A stretch of DNA of 64,000 bases from Chaetoderma sp. LZ-2023a (taxonomy: Eukaryota > Mollusca > Caudofoveata > Chaetodermatida > Chaetodermatidae). The notes under the pieces are model-generated. The model saw only the letters and a list, made by a program, of their open reading frames with translations, did not search any database and had not been told where the DNA came from. Positions 46,488 through 57,259 of this stretch are shown here, one piece after another (positions within the stretch are counted from its first letter, which is position 1; each line of letters starts with the position of its first letter). Position numbers and translations under genes: made by a program. The stretch spans positions 87,384,506 through 87,448,505 of the forward strand of contig CM067369.1 of NCBI GenBank assembly GCA_034401795.1, read 5' to 3'.

Positions 46488-47480
46488 ATCATTTAATTAC
46501 TACAGCTGATTTATCTGTGTCTTTTAATTAATCTGTGTCCTGTAATTCATTTTAGTCTGCACTTTGATATTGTTATGTTTAATAATTCATGGTAACAAAT
46601 AAACAGACTGGGGTAATTTAATAATCAATCGATAAAGTAAGTTGCCATTGAATTATAAAATCGTCCCAGATAATTTTAGAAACTTGCACAGGGTTTTATA
46701 GGGTTCCTGGGTAATTTACAAAACATTACAACAAAGTAAATCGAAAATGTAAACAAGAGCGCCATCTATTTCCATCTATTTTTCTGTAATTTTCCTGCCG
46801 ACTATATGTGTTATACTACCCAAATGCTACTACACCCGCTGATCTTTAAAGAATCAGCCCACTGGCCTCAATGATTGACTTATTTGTCATTGATTGACGA
46901 GTCACTTTTCATTTGTTGGATAGTTGCACTTGCCACACGAGCCTACTACCACACCTGGATTGAATAGTAATTTACAAAACCTTACAATAAAGTAAATCAA
47001 AAATGTAAACAAGCGCGCCATCTATTTTTCTGTAATTTTCCTGCCAACTGTATGTGTTATACTACCCAAATGCTACTACACCCGCTGATCTTTAAAGAAT
47101 CAGCCCACTGGCGTCAATGATTGACTTATTTGTCATTGATTGACGCGTCACTTTTCATTTGTTGGATAGTTGCACTCGCCACACGGGCCTACTACCACAC
47201 CTGGATTGAATAGTAATGCCTTTGTTAAGTTTTGTTTTGCTATCAGATCTTTATCAGCTTATTGTTTTGTATCTATACCATTTAAGCGGTATGTATTTAT
47301 AGATTGTATTAATGCTCATTAGTTAGATATGTTATTTATCTTTTGTTTTGGTGTAATATTAATCAGGCTTACTAATTCACCAGGGTTTTTCTGGGGGTTT
47401 GCAAGCCTTTTTAAAGGAGTTCCTCCGTGAAGTTTGTCAGACTGCGTCAGCGTCTGATTTTCAAAAAAAAAGGAAAAAAA
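46488..47480 (+). other. LINE-2 3' UTR with 256-bp tandem duplication
   Basis: 46711-46966 and 46967-47222 are tandem copies (GTAATTTACAAAAC, AGCGCCATCTATTT, CTACTACACCCGCTGATC). The duplicated unit includes a hairpin-like stretch around GTCAATGATTGAC and TCATTGATTGACG. The 3' end reads GTCAGCGTCTGATTTTC followed by an A-rich run and (GTA)n. Confidence 0.88.
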
Positions 47481-47524
47481 GTAGTAGTAGTAGTAGTATT
47501 AGTAGTGGCAGTGGTAGTAGTAGC

Positions 47525-47587
<63 letters not shown>

Positions 47588-47591
47588 AGTG

Positions 47592-47660
<69 letters not shown>

Positions 47661-47678
47661 ATGGTGGTGATGGTGGTG

Positions 47679-47743
<65 letters not shown>

Positions 47744-47774
47744 GGTGGTGGTGGTGGTGGTGGTGGTGGTGGTG

Positions 47775-47822
<48 letters not shown>

Positions 47823-47841
47823 CTAGTAGTACTAGTAGTAC

Positions 47842-47897
<56 letters not shown>

Positions 47898-47907
47898 CTA
47901 GTAGTAC

Positions 47908-47985
<78 letters not shown>

Positions 47986-47993
47986 CAGCAGCA
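47481..47993. repeat. (GTA)n microsatellite after LINE-2, about 510 bp
   Basis: Blocks of pure GTA with inserted GGT and GAT blocks and repeated ACTAGT interruptions. It starts at the LINE-2 3' end. The long Ser, Val and Leu frames here are simple-sequence artefacts. Confidence 0.97.
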
Positions 47994-48206
47994 TTACATT
48001 TAACCGTTTAATGGCTAAATTTGGTCAAGAAATCAACATATAAGCAACAGCTTATTTTCAGAATGGGTGCCAGTTGGTCTACAGTGATGTCCATACCTGA
48101 ACATGGCAAAAAAATCCAACAAGACCTGTACAAGAAATAATTTAAGAAAACTTCAGAGAAACGATCCCAATAGATGTGTGAGAGTGCAGGCATGTGTTAT
48201 ACATAC

Positions 48207-48308
48207 ACAGTGCGTGATTTCATGATGTCACTGATTTTATTTAGGTCATCCCCAAATCTCTTGACTGACTGCCGCAGCATCTCAACTTCATGGTCTGTCC
48301 ATTTGCCA
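48207..48308 (-). CDS. BAP18: BAP18 chromatin-complex subunit, SANT-domain exon
   Basis: Minus-strand exon of 102 bp. The acceptor is ATTCACAG|T, whose first base completes a split Ser codon. It reads GKWTDHEVEMLRQSVKRF, then GDDLNKISDIMKSRT, with donor ACTGT|GTATGT. The vertebrate counterpart reads KWTETEIEMLRAAVKRF and GDDLNHISCVIKERT. This is the SANT/Myb-like helix bundle, with the conserved Trp and the FGDDL motif. The exon is only about 210 bp from the (GTA)n array at the LINE-2 3' end. Confidence 0.97.
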
Positions 48309-48645
48309 CTGTGAATGACAATTAAAGAAATATATCATACCATGAATACAGTCCAGCATGGTTAAACAATTACCTTTTGGGAACAATGGATAAGTCTATC
48401 TGATTGACTGGTGGGTGAAAGATCACATTCTTAACAGATTCATCATCAAGCTAGCCAAAAATAGCTTCTGAAAAATGTCAATTTCCAGTCTATCCATCCA
48501 GATGACATCATAATCAACTATGTGACATGAAGCTATAGGATGACGACTTCATGAATGAAGTATTTAAATAGGTCACGAATGCATAATTGGTGACGGACTA
48601 AGCGTTGATGTACGTCGTTGTCTTTACTATTTAATAATGATGCCA

Positions 48646-48735
48646 TTGAATATTTTGAAACTAATTTGACTAGGCGCTGTTGCTGCCATTGGCAACAACG
48701 TCACCCAATCAAATTAGTTTAAAAATATTCAACAG
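48646..48735. repeat. Foldback element, family 1
   Basis: The left arm TTGAATATTTTGAAACTAAT pairs with ATTAGTTTAAAAATATTCAA. The centre reads GCTGTTGCTGCCATTGGCAACAACG. The right flank (ACCTGTATAGTTTTCTGGAA) recurs inverted beside the partial copy at 54442, so the full element is longer than the hairpin core. Confidence 0.85.
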
Positions 48736-48884
48736 CTTACCTGTATAGTTTTCTGGAAATTGATTGTCCAGGAGTTCAGGGATCGAACAATCCCAACACG
48801 AGTGAGTTGTAGCTGGAACTTATCTAGAGATGGGTGAGGCATAGCTAAAACTGGAAAGATCCACTTACATGGCAAGATAAGACT

Positions 48885-48982
48885 TTTTTAACTTACAACT
48901 AGAATGACTGGCTTGATAACCGAGCCAGTCATTCTAGTGGTAAATTTTCAAAAAAGTTCTATTGACTGGTAAATGGACATGT
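48885..48982. repeat. Foldback element, family 2
   Basis: The palindromic centre AGAATGACTGGCTTGATAAC next to CGAGCCAGTCATTCT is followed by GTAAATTTTCAAAAA and AAATGGACATG. Confidence 0.8.
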
Positions 48983-49099
48983 CAAGCCGAGCTCATATAT
49001 TTTTTATTTTCTTAACCAGTGTTGAATACTATTAACCCTTTAACACTCATATCAGCCAAAAACGGCATCTGCAGTGGACAGGGATGGGGTCAATTACAT

Positions 49100-49210
49100 T
49101 GCATCTATTACTATTACTATTGTTTCCAATTCCTTCTATTACTATTACAATTACTCAGATTTGATCTATTACTATTACTTGCATGTCCATTACTATTACT
49201 ATTACGTTTG
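49100..49210. repeat. (ATTACT)n-type microsatellite
   Basis: Interrupted runs of CTATTACTATTACTATTA. A similar tract lies at 51268-51400. Both sit next to family 2 foldback sequence and the motif CAGGGATGGGGT, in opposite orientation to each other. Confidence 0.8.
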
Positions 49211-49480
49211 AACAATAGGTATCGCTCACACACATGCACTCCTACATACATGCATGCAAATGAAAACAAGTCAGATATTTGGAGATCCAGGGGTCGAAAT
49301 AAGGCCCTTTTACTTGCACAATGCAGGTAAAAAAATAGTTGGTGCAGGTAAATTTGTAAAAATCCAAATGTTAGAGGCACTTAGTTCACTTAGATCAAAA
49401 TTCTTATTTCTACCCTGATATCAACCCTTTCACTGATGAAGTCCTTTATCTCAATTTCATTGAAACCAAATAGGACAGCT

Positions 49481-49570
49481 TTTGAATATTTTGAAAATAT
49501 TTTGACTGATCAAAGGGTGTTGCTGCAGGCTGTAGTATCTTCCAGGCAAATTGATTTCAAAATATTCAAC
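49481..49570. repeat. Foldback element, family 1
   Basis: TTTGAATATTTTGAAAATATT on the left is mirrored by TTGATTTCAAAATATTCAA on the right. The centre (GTGTTGCTGCAGGCTGTAG) is diverged. Confidence 0.75.
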
Positions 49571-49579
49571 TAATTGTTT

Positions 49580-50820
49580 CCTACATCATAAACAAGTTGC
49601 TACATGGGTTAATGATAAAAGTAATGAGTGTAGACTCTTACCTATATTCCCCCCAGTTCACCATACATGTTTTATTTACTGATACTATGTTAGTGAATAG
49701 CAGACTTCCTGAGCTGTGGTCACATAGTAGACTATGCTTGAATGATTTTAACCTGTTTAGCTCTCTGGGCAAATCTCACCATTCTATATTCTACAAGATC
49801 AGGAAGACCACATAATATTATGAAATTTCTGTTGCTGAAAGTAGTTGATGTATATAAAACAACAACTTACAGCAATATGAATTTTAAAGGGAACTTGAAT
49901 GTTGGTTAATAAAGAATATACAGTTATTAGCCCATGGATATTTCAAAAGTCCATGTAAATAGATTAGTTATAGACACAATCTCTGTTCCCCAGACACCGT
50001 GCTGGGAATCAATACACCTTTCCCACATTGACGTCATTATGCCAGGATTCCCTAAATCAATGCTCAGAGCAAAGCTGCTGGCTGGTATAGACGCCAACAA
50101 GCCGCTGACCCGCGTTGAGTCACTTTTGCACTAAAATACACCGCAATCTAAACCGTTCCTATGATAAAATAAAATCATTATATTATTTAAATCATATATC
50201 ATTACACAGCGCATTCAATTGTCGAAACATTAATGCATTATATTTTTGTAACGTTTTCACTGACTTATTTGCGTATATAAAATGGACCATTCGACTTTGA
50301 TTCATTAAATCAAGTGGACAATAGGGGATATTTTAAAATTGCAATCAACTGTATTAAATTTTACGAAACTATAAAAACTAATATAGAAATGTATAGAAAA
50401 TTAGCTTAGATTTCCAATGATGTATGACTTCAATAATATCACGAATGTAGTTTTTCATACGCACTGCTTAAAGTGCGCTGCATCTGATTCCCATAGTAAA
50501 GTAATGCTGTTTGCGTGTCGGCTATCACGGTTACCAGGTTACCAGCCAGAAGTGGCGGGAAAGTATTTCCCCAAAATACGCTAATGTGGGAAAGGTCTAT
50601 TTGACTAGAACTAAGCCTTTAACCATTATGTAAGATATAATGAGAACTATTGAATGTAAAGGTGTTAGTAGACCTGATTCACCTTTTCACAGCCATGCAT
50701 AATTAGTTTATTTATCCACATAATGGCTATTTAAAATATAAAATGTTATTTAAGAATGAACCCTTTCACCTATGCAAACCAGATAAACCAAATGTATTAT
50801 TCTGTAACAAATATTGTTTA
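49580..50820. other. BAP18 intronic DNA without recognised features
   Basis: A+T-rich. A G+C-richer patch at about 49975-50130 and another at 50460-50600 carry no frame or motif I can name. No exon is supported. Confidence 0.5.
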
Positions 50821-50821
50821 G

Positions 50822-50904
50822 TACTCTGAAATTAATTTGAAATGAAGCAGTTGCTGCCTTAGAAAGCAACAGCTTCTAGCCAAATTAGTTTCAAAATATT
50901 CCAC
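50822..50904. repeat. Foldback element, family 1
   Basis: AATTAATTTGAAATGAAGCAGTTGCTGCC is mirrored by AGCAACAGCTTCTAGCCAAATTAGTTTC. Partial copies follow at 51018-51060. Confidence 0.75.
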
Positions 50905-51267
50905 AAATTTCCTGCATGGTTGTTTGGAAATAGATAGAAAGAGTGTTTCATCGGTGAAAGGTTACCCTGTTGATTCTGAAACTCTGAGGTATAAGATTCA
51001 ATACAACAAATATTATATTGAATATTTTGAAACCAATTTGACTGGCAGCTGTTGCTCCCTAAAGCCTACGGTCTTGCTGCAAACTGTTGTTGTCTTACAA
51101 GAACAGTTTAATGACACAGAGACCTTCAGAATTAAACAGTTAAACAGCAGATACCATGTTTGACTGTTTCATTCTGTCTGTTGCATAGATTAAAAAATAT
51201 GTGGAAGCAGAATTTTGTGGCTTGTATACTGAACATATAAGATACCCCGGTAATAGACAAGTAATAG

Positions 51268-51600
51268 GCTATTACCTATTACTTTTCAATCTATTACTAT
51301 TACTATTACATTGTAAAATTAAGGATCTATTTCTATTACTATTACATGGAAATCACTGTAATAGCCTGTTACTATTACTATTACATATTACTATTACCCC
51401 ATCCCTGGCAGTGGTCTTGAGAAATGTCCATTTGCAGACCAAGAGAACTGTTTTTGAAAATTTACCATTGGAATGAGTGACTCGATAATAGAGCCAGTCA
51501 TCCCAGTGATAAATTTTCAAAGATAATCTCTTAGTCTGCAAATGGACATTTTCCATGAGAAAATTCAAATTTTCTTAAACAAATTTAATGGTTAAAGGGT
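51268..51600. repeat. (ATTACT)n microsatellite joined to family 2 foldback element
   Basis: The microsatellite runs to about 51400. The foldback from 51408 pairs AATGTCCATTTGCAGACCAAGA with CTTAGTCTGCAAATGGACATT around a centre with GGAATGAGTGACT and AGCCAGTCATCCC. Confidence 0.75.
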
Positions 51601-51962
51601 TGAGGAATTAATAAATCACAAATCTGGTGGCCACAAAAAATGCTTCCTATTGAAAGATGGTTATGTAGACGCCAGCGCAGTAATCCTTACCACTTTGATG
51701 TCAATATTCTATCTTTTACTGTGTCAATATCAAAGAAACTGGCGTACATTTTTCAACAATTTTGATGGAAGATTTTGCTGTCTATGACAACAGCATCTCC
51801 CACCAAATTTGTTGAAAAATGAACACCTGGCATGCCTGGGTTCATCTTTTAATTTATTTTGAATATTTAAAGATTTGACACCAGAGTGGTAAGGATTAAG
51901 AGTCGATTTCGATAAACAATATTTATGGCTTGAAGTGGTCATTTTTTAAATTATTGACTAAC

Positions 51963-52057
51963 CTTGATGGTGATGGTTCAGCAGTTGGATGTAGCTGCAT
52001 AGTAAGCTCCCCTAATCTGCTAAACGCAGCACCAGCAGCAGTAAAGATCTCACCAAC
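51963..52057 (-). CDS. BAP18: BAP18 chromatin-complex subunit, N-terminal conserved exon
   Basis: Minus-strand exon of 95 bp. The acceptor is TTTCATCAG|G, phase 0. It reads VGEIFTAAGAAFSRLGEL, then TMQLHPTAEPSPS, with donor TCAAG|GTTAGT. The vertebrate protein reads VGEIFSAAGAAFTKLGEL and TMQLHP directly after a short MTSASTK start. A first exon ending in a complete codon should therefore lie upstream (above 52057). The match is near-identical over 20 residues, so identification is secure. Confidence 0.97.
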
Positions 52058-52144
52058 CTGATGAAAGAAACAATGACATTATTATTTTTTAACATTACCT
52101 TGCAGAGTGCCATTCATTCTAGGCATGGAAATAGACAATTTAGA

Positions 52145-52508
52145 TACATACATAGTATGTATGATTACTGTATTCTGCGGCTGTAGTAGTAGAAACATCC
52201 TACAGCTGCAATCGGTTCCTCTTCGCTTTTGCCCACTGCGTCTTGTCCTCAGCCAAAACCTTTAGCTTACTCAGGTTCATTCTTGACTTGCGTGTACGGA
52301 GTCCTGCTTTCTTGAGGTCAAGATTTATGCAATGAGGTCCTCTCCTGGCTTTATATAAATTGCTGGCTCCAAGCCATTGCCAGTAGGGCGAATTCCATGG
52401 CTCTCTTTGCTAGTGTGTCTTCTGGCATCGTTCGCACAGGACCAAAGATGGACCATCTGTGCTGGGTGACCTTTAATGACAGCAGTGATCTATTACATAT
52501 CTTGTATA
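52145..52508 (-). pseudogene. Second LINE family, 3' end fragment
   Basis: Reads LSLKVTQHRWSIFGPVRTMP and related C-terminal sequence of the family at 32143-33306, with one internal deletion and frameshifts. The 3' tail is again CATA-like. It is cut off on the 5' side about 12 bp before Tc1 copy A. Confidence 0.82.
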
Positions 52509-52520
52509 ATTTTATATATA

Positions 52521-54177
52521 CACCTGTGCAAAAGTTAAGCACCACCCTATTTTTACGCACATGCGAGGGTATATTCATGTGCTATGAAGAAAGCAATAGC
52601 ATAAACATTTATGTACCCATCCATCTTAGTGCAAGAGGTAATAATGCAACTAGAGGAATGCTGATTATGATGGTGGGGAAACACTGTATGTTTTTGTTTG
52701 AACTTGAAAACGAGGCCTGAATATGGTTACGTTGACACAACTGACAACTATTGCCCTACAGTTGACACACGTGGCTAGATTGTCATTAATGGTGTCTGAA
52801 AACGAAGTTTAACATCTGTGCACGAGTTTGAGACTGTCATTATTAATACCGGGTATATCCACCTTGTGCCTGGATGACGGCCTGGACACGACGTCTCATG
52901 CTGGTCACCAACCGACTGATACGCCATTGTGGTATTCGTTGCCATTCAAGATGGAGTGCGTCTGTTAATTCCTGTAGGTTCTGCACAGGAGGATCCCGCC
53001 TTCTCACCATGTTTCCCAGAATGTCCCAGATATGCTCAATAGGGTTCATGTCAGGGCTCCTTGCTGGCCATGGTAGGGTTTCGATGGAATTCTGGCGGAG
53101 GTATTCATGCACAGCTCTAGCACGATGTGGTCGGGCGTTGTCATCCATGAATATAGGGTGGGTTCCAGGTGCATGATTTACAAAATGAGGGACCACAACT
53201 CTATCCAGTATGGAATCTTGATATCTTTGTCCATTTAGTGTTCCAGGTACAGTCAACAGATCCAGCTTACAATCAAATGAGATGCACCCCCATATCATAA
53301 CGGAACCTCCACCAAATGGATCTTCTTCCATGATGTTACGTTGGTCGTACGCCGTGCGTCTGGACCTCCATACACGAGTTCGACCATCTGTGGCATGAAG
53401 CAGGAACCGACTTTCATCGGACCAGTGTACCCGTCTCCAGGATCTCATGTTCCAGTGTCTTCTTTCGTTGCACCACCTCAGACGCTCCTCTTTGTGGTGT
53501 GCAGTGAGGAGAGGACGTCTGACAGGTCTCCTAGCTTTCATGCCAGCAGCATACAGTCTCATTTTGACGGTAGACATTGACACTCTATTGCGCGTTTCCC
53601 ATTGCTGGCTGAGCACTCTGCTGTTGGTGAATGGAGATCTCCTAACAAGGCGTACTAGGGCTCGATCATCACGGGCAGTAGTCTTCTTCGGTCTTCCAGA
53701 TCTAGGCCTGTCCTTCACCTCGTTAGTTTGCCCATGTTTTGCAATCAAACGACTGATTACAGTATGGTTAATGTTCAGCTGTCTGCCAATCTCTCTGCAT
53801 GACATACCAGTGGTATGCATGCCTATGATTTGCCATTTCACACGATCACTTAACCTTCGTCTTGCCATAGCGGTTCACAATCAAGAGCTAATTCTCTCTG
53901 TACAAATAAACCACGGTCATGAACACAAAATTCCTAATCTTGTTGCCTAAATCTGTATGTAATGTTCTACACCTCAAACTGGACTTTTACATAACTGAAC
54001 ACGTGTGCTGTTTCCCGCCACGCACGGACATCAAGCGGCGTGAAGTCATGCATGCATGTGCATTTCGTACTTGGAATTATGTCAGCTAACGCGGGGACAA
54101 AAAGTATGGCAGCCTAGTTGTACCATCATGTTTCTACGTTCTATTGTTTTTGCTGGTGCTTAACTTTTGCACAGGTG
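52521..54177 (-). mobile_element. Tc1-like transposon, copy A (1,657 bp)
   Basis: Ends with inverted repeats CACCTGTGCAAAAGTTAAGC (left) and its complement at the right, bordered by TA on both sides, as expected for Tc1/mariner target duplications. It contains one full transposase gene. Exactly the same length as copy B at 58944-60600. Confidence 0.96.
52843..53868 (-). CDS. Tc1-like transposase, DD34E (341 aa), copy A
   Basis: Intact frame. N-terminal helix-turn-helix with MSCREIGRQLNINHTVISRL (residues 22-41), then the GRPKKT hook (59-63) and a second DNA-binding part. Catalytic residues: HWSDES (Asp151), FMDDNARPH (Asp243) and SPDMNPIEH (Glu278). The second Asp and the Glu are separated by 34 residues, the DD34E of the Tc1 group. 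The 341-residue length is normal for the family. It differs from copy B at only about nine positions (e.g. STVKM against STVKR, EEDPF against EEVPF). No stop or frameshift, so the protein may be functional. Confidence 0.96.
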   Translation of the reverse strand: MARRRLSDRVKWQIIGMHTTGMSCREIGRQLNINHTVISRLIAKHGQTNEVKDRPRSGRPKKTTARDDRALVRLVRRSPFTNSRVLSQQWETRNRVSMSTVKMRLYAAGMKARRPVRRPLLTAHHKEERLRWCNERRHWNMRSWRRVHWSDESRFLLHATDGRTRVWRSRRTAYDQRNIMEEDPFGGGSVMIWGCISFDCKLDLLTVPGTLNGQRYQDSILDRVVVPHFVNHAPGTHPIFMDDNARPHRARAVHEYLRQNSIETLPWPARSPDMNPIEHIWDILGNMVRRRDPPVQNLQELTDALHLEWQRIPQWRISRLVTSMRRRVQAVIQAQGGYTRY

Positions 54178-55630
54178 TATAGTTAGTCCCATGCAATTTT
54201 GAAATACCCACTATTGGTCAGGACCCCTATCCAGCAGGGCCACTGAGCATGACTATTATACTTGACCTCACCCCGAGTACCTGTCAGAATCGGATGATAA
54301 TGGACCTATCCATTTTTAGCTATGCCCCGCCCATCTCTAGCCAAGCTCCACCCACCCCTCGCTCATGTTCAGATTGATCGATCTCTGAGCTCTCTGACAT
54401 GTCTGACTATCAATTTCCAGAAAACTATACAGGTAAACTATTGAATATTTTAGAACTAATTTGGCTGGGCGCTGTTGCTACCTATGCATGTAATAGAGAG
54501 ATACAATTTGCACAACGTGTCGGACTATTAAGAGTTAAATATAGGCCAAATAGAATGACGTAATAATTATGATGTAATCCTACATGCTGCTTAACTGATT
54601 ATGATGTCATATGATGTCAGATGATAGATGGATACTCCAGAAAGGTGAATTATATTTAACCATTATACAGCAATGGTGTCCCTGTTCATGTGAGACGATG
54701 TGTCGTCACCAATGGAAAATATGTGAGACATTTGCCTAACAAAGTGAGACAGCATATATTTATTTAATAATGAAGATTCAACAATCACTCATTCTGGATC
54801 TTACACATTACCGTAAAAAAAAATTTGTCGGTGACATCATTTTGTAACGTATTAAGATTATCATGTTGGATTAGCATACAGATTATTCAAGTTTATCTCG
54901 CAAAGCTTTCAATGGACCTTTCTAGTTTATCCATCAATCATATGATGTCATAATCAAATACATGACGTGTATGATGGCGTCATAATAAATGATGTCATGA
55001 ATGACGTAGATCTATAAGTTCGTCACAAACACTTAATTGATAATGGACTAAGTGTTGTAGTACGAATTGTATACATGTCTGATGCCGCTACTATTTAATA
55101 AAGATGCTGATCTGAATAGCTTGAAACTAATTTAACTGGGTGCTGTTGCTGCAAAATAGTCCACAGCTTGGCTGTCTAGTTTTCTGTTGTAGTTGTTGCT
55201 GTTATTTTTATTGTTGATAATGATTACTATAGTGACGATAGATCAAGAGAAAGTTGATGACAATAGTGATTTCTCTGGCTCCCATCCTGTATCTGATTTC
55301 TAAAAATTTCTTGAAATTCATTGAAACATCACTCATCCTCAAGTAACGGCCCGGCTTCAACAAAACGTTAATGAAAGGATTCTATGGTGGTGGGTTTCGG
55401 CACTTCTCGCAGGAATCTTGATTTATCCAAGCTTGTTGAGGTCCAACTTGCACTTTCTGAAAATCCTCTAAAAACTTACCTGCTAACCACCAGTTTAAGC
55501 GATCAGTAGTTTCAGGTGAAAAAACATGATTTTCAGTAGTTTCACACGCTCTTTCAGTAGTGGATTTTCAGTAGTTTGAGGAACCTTTCAGCAGTTCAGT
55601 AGTGATTAAAAAAGCAGCAAAACATGATTT
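54178..55630. other. Dispersed repeat DNA with partial family 1 foldbacks
   Basis: Left arms of family 1 without complete right arms occur at 54442-54485 and 55112-55160. The flank at 54400-54435 is the inverse of the flank at 48736-48770. TGATGTCAT-type direct repeats recur at 54600-54620 and 54945-55010. No gene is supported. Confidence 0.55.
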
Positions 55631-55639
55631 TAAACAATA

Positions 55640-56888
55640 GGCCCCGGCCCAAGGGGCCTGTGTCACTCACCTGGACTCCTGGAGCACTCACCTTTTTGTC
55701 AAAATTGTTGGTGGGTTGTTTAGTCTTTTAAATGAGTTTGTGGACATTTTTGCAACTCCAATATGGCCGCCAAACATGCTACATTTTGATTGGTCCACTG
55801 CGGCCATGTTTTTGATGTAGCTCCTTCCCTTGAACAAACTTTAATGGCACTCAGAGACTAATAATATTGCCCAGGTTTCGGCTCAATCCGTTTAGTGGTT
55901 CTGGAGTAGTTTTGGCAAAAAATAGGTTATCCAAGATGGCCTCCAAAACCATTTGGCCAATCAAGTTCCCTTCAACAAACTTGGTGCAGCTCTTGTCCTA
56001 GATGATATTTCATGAGTTATGAATCGATCCCTCAAATGGTTCCGGAGAAGATTTTTAAAGACATTTCTAAAAATCAGACAAAATCTGATGGCCGCTGGCT
56101 CAATTGGCCGATTGCCTTCATTTGAACAAACTTGCATCCCTATGCCCTAAGGATGCTTCCGACTAAATATAATTGAAATCGGCCTAGTAGTTCTCAAGAA
56201 GAAGACATTTTAAAGTTCCCATTGCTTTAGCATGGGCGCCTTTGGCAGGAAAATAATCCAAGATGGCCACCAAACCGTTTATCCGACAGTTTCAAAAATG
56301 GCAAATTTGAGCTCAGAATAACCAAAAACAAATATTGAACCAATTTTGGCCTCAAATTCCATCAAATAAAAAAATTCAATATGGTCGCCAAACAAGCTAC
56401 ATGTTTTCTGATGGATTAACTTCCCTTGAACAAAGTTTAATGGCCCTTAGTCCATAATGATATCACCCTAATTTCGGCCCGATCCCTTCAGCGGTTCTGG
56501 AGGTCGTTTTCGGGAAAACTATGTCATCCAAGATGGCCACCGAACCATTTGGTCAATCAAGTCTTCTTGAATAAACTTGGCTTACCTCTTTCCCTAGATG
56601 ATGTTTCATGAGGTTTTAATCGATTCCCTAAGCGGTTTTGGAAAAATTTTTTAAAGACGTTTCCAAAAACTGGTCGAAGTCCACGATGGTCACCGGCCAA
56701 ATTGGCCGATCGGCTTCATTTGAACAAAGTTGGATCCCTATGCCCTAAGGATGCTTTCTGCCAAATATAATTCATATTGGCCCAGTGGTTCTTGAGAAGA
56801 AGTCGTTTAAAGGAAAAGTTGACGGATGGATGACGGACTGTCGCCATGGCATAAGCTCACTTGGCCTTTCAGGCCAGGTGAGCTAACA
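55640..56888. repeat. Dispersed repeat with GGCCC...GGGCCTG start and CCAGGTGAGCTAA end
   Basis: Starts AGGCCCCGGCCCAAGGGGCC, then TGTCACTCACCTGG; the end is TTGGCCTTTCAGGCCAGGTG followed by AGCTAA. The ends form a short inverted repeat (TCACCTGG and CCAGGTGA). The body has two tandem versions of a block with CAAGATGGCC, CCAATCAAGTT and GGTTCTGGAG, each about 660 bp. Another copy ends at 58542 and a new start lies at 56889. No coding capacity; class unknown. Confidence 0.7.
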
Positions 56889-57178
56889 AGAGGCCCAATG
56901 GGCCTGTATCGCTCACCTGGAACATTGGCATATCAAACTAATCTTACTTAAGTTTTACATCTATCGGTGTCACTTCCAATGACTTTCAGTCAAATGATTT
57001 AGTTTTCGAGATATTGACAACAATCTCTGGACTGGTTTTTTTTGCATTAGTGATTTTGAACAATGTTTAAGTGAAAATAGATGATATCAGTGCTAACAAC
57101 AGCTGGTTTCTTAACTGTCTCACTGCTGCAAGCCAGTGCAGCCAATAATTTCAATTTTCAAAAGCTCTTGACTTGTTG

Positions 57179-57259
57179 AATATTTTGAAAACAATTGGAC
57201 TGAAAGTTGTTGGTGGCTTAGCCACCAACAACTTTCAGTCCAATTGTTTTCAAAATATT
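57179..57259. repeat. Perfect 81-bp palindrome, family 1 foldback
   Basis: Arms 57179-57218 and 57220-57258 (plus 57259) pair without a single mismatch around one central T at 57219. I checked each of the 40 pairs. It belongs to family 1 by the sequence AATATTTTGAAAACAATTGG. Confidence 0.95.

Larger units (their letters stand above)
33549..47480 (+). mobile_element. LINE-2: second L1/Tx1-like LINE copy, split by DIRS-2
   Basis: Same family as LINE-1 and same borders with (GTA)n. Its own length is about 6.9 kb once the 7,026-bp DIRS-2 (38048-45073) is subtracted. It is more complete than LINE-1: the endonuclease domain is present. It still carries stops in ORF1 and ORF2, so it is not active. 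The two LINEs differ widely at the DNA level, so they are separate insertions and not a recent duplication. Confidence 0.92.
14252..52057 (-). other. BAP18: BAP18 (C17orf49) gene locus, four recognised coding exons
   Basis: The four exons are 52057-51963, 48308-48207, 25346-25120 and 14347-14252. They join with phases 2, 2 and 1 into one open frame of about 173 codons without its start, against 172 residues for the human protein. All junctions are GT/AG: donors GTTAGT, GTATGT and GTCAGT; acceptors CATCAG, TCACAG, ATGTAG and TTCCAG. BAP18 is known in vertebrates as a nuclear SANT-domain protein of MLL/COMPASS-type and NURF chromatin complexes. The introns are about 3.7, 22.9 and 10.8 kb. The largest holds three LINE pieces and DIRS-2; the 10.8-kb intron holds DIRS-1. 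The gene should start with a short exon ending in a phase-0 codon upstream of 52057. I could not find it in 52060-64000, so it may be unrecognised or beyond the window. Confidence 0.93.

Noticed and set aside
47399-48043. Poly-Ser/Val/Leu frames
   Set aside because: Simple (GTA)n and (GGT)n sequence after LINE-2, not a gene.
52085-52115. Possible BAP18 first exon reading MALCK with a GTAATG donor
   Set aside because: Phase fits, but the intron to 52057 would be only about 40 bp and the residues do not resemble the conserved start, so coincidence is more likely.
53447-53950. 167-codon frame antisense to the Tc1 transposase (also 59171-59674)
   Set aside because: Found in both Tc1 copies only because they are near-identical; it is the shadow of the transposase.
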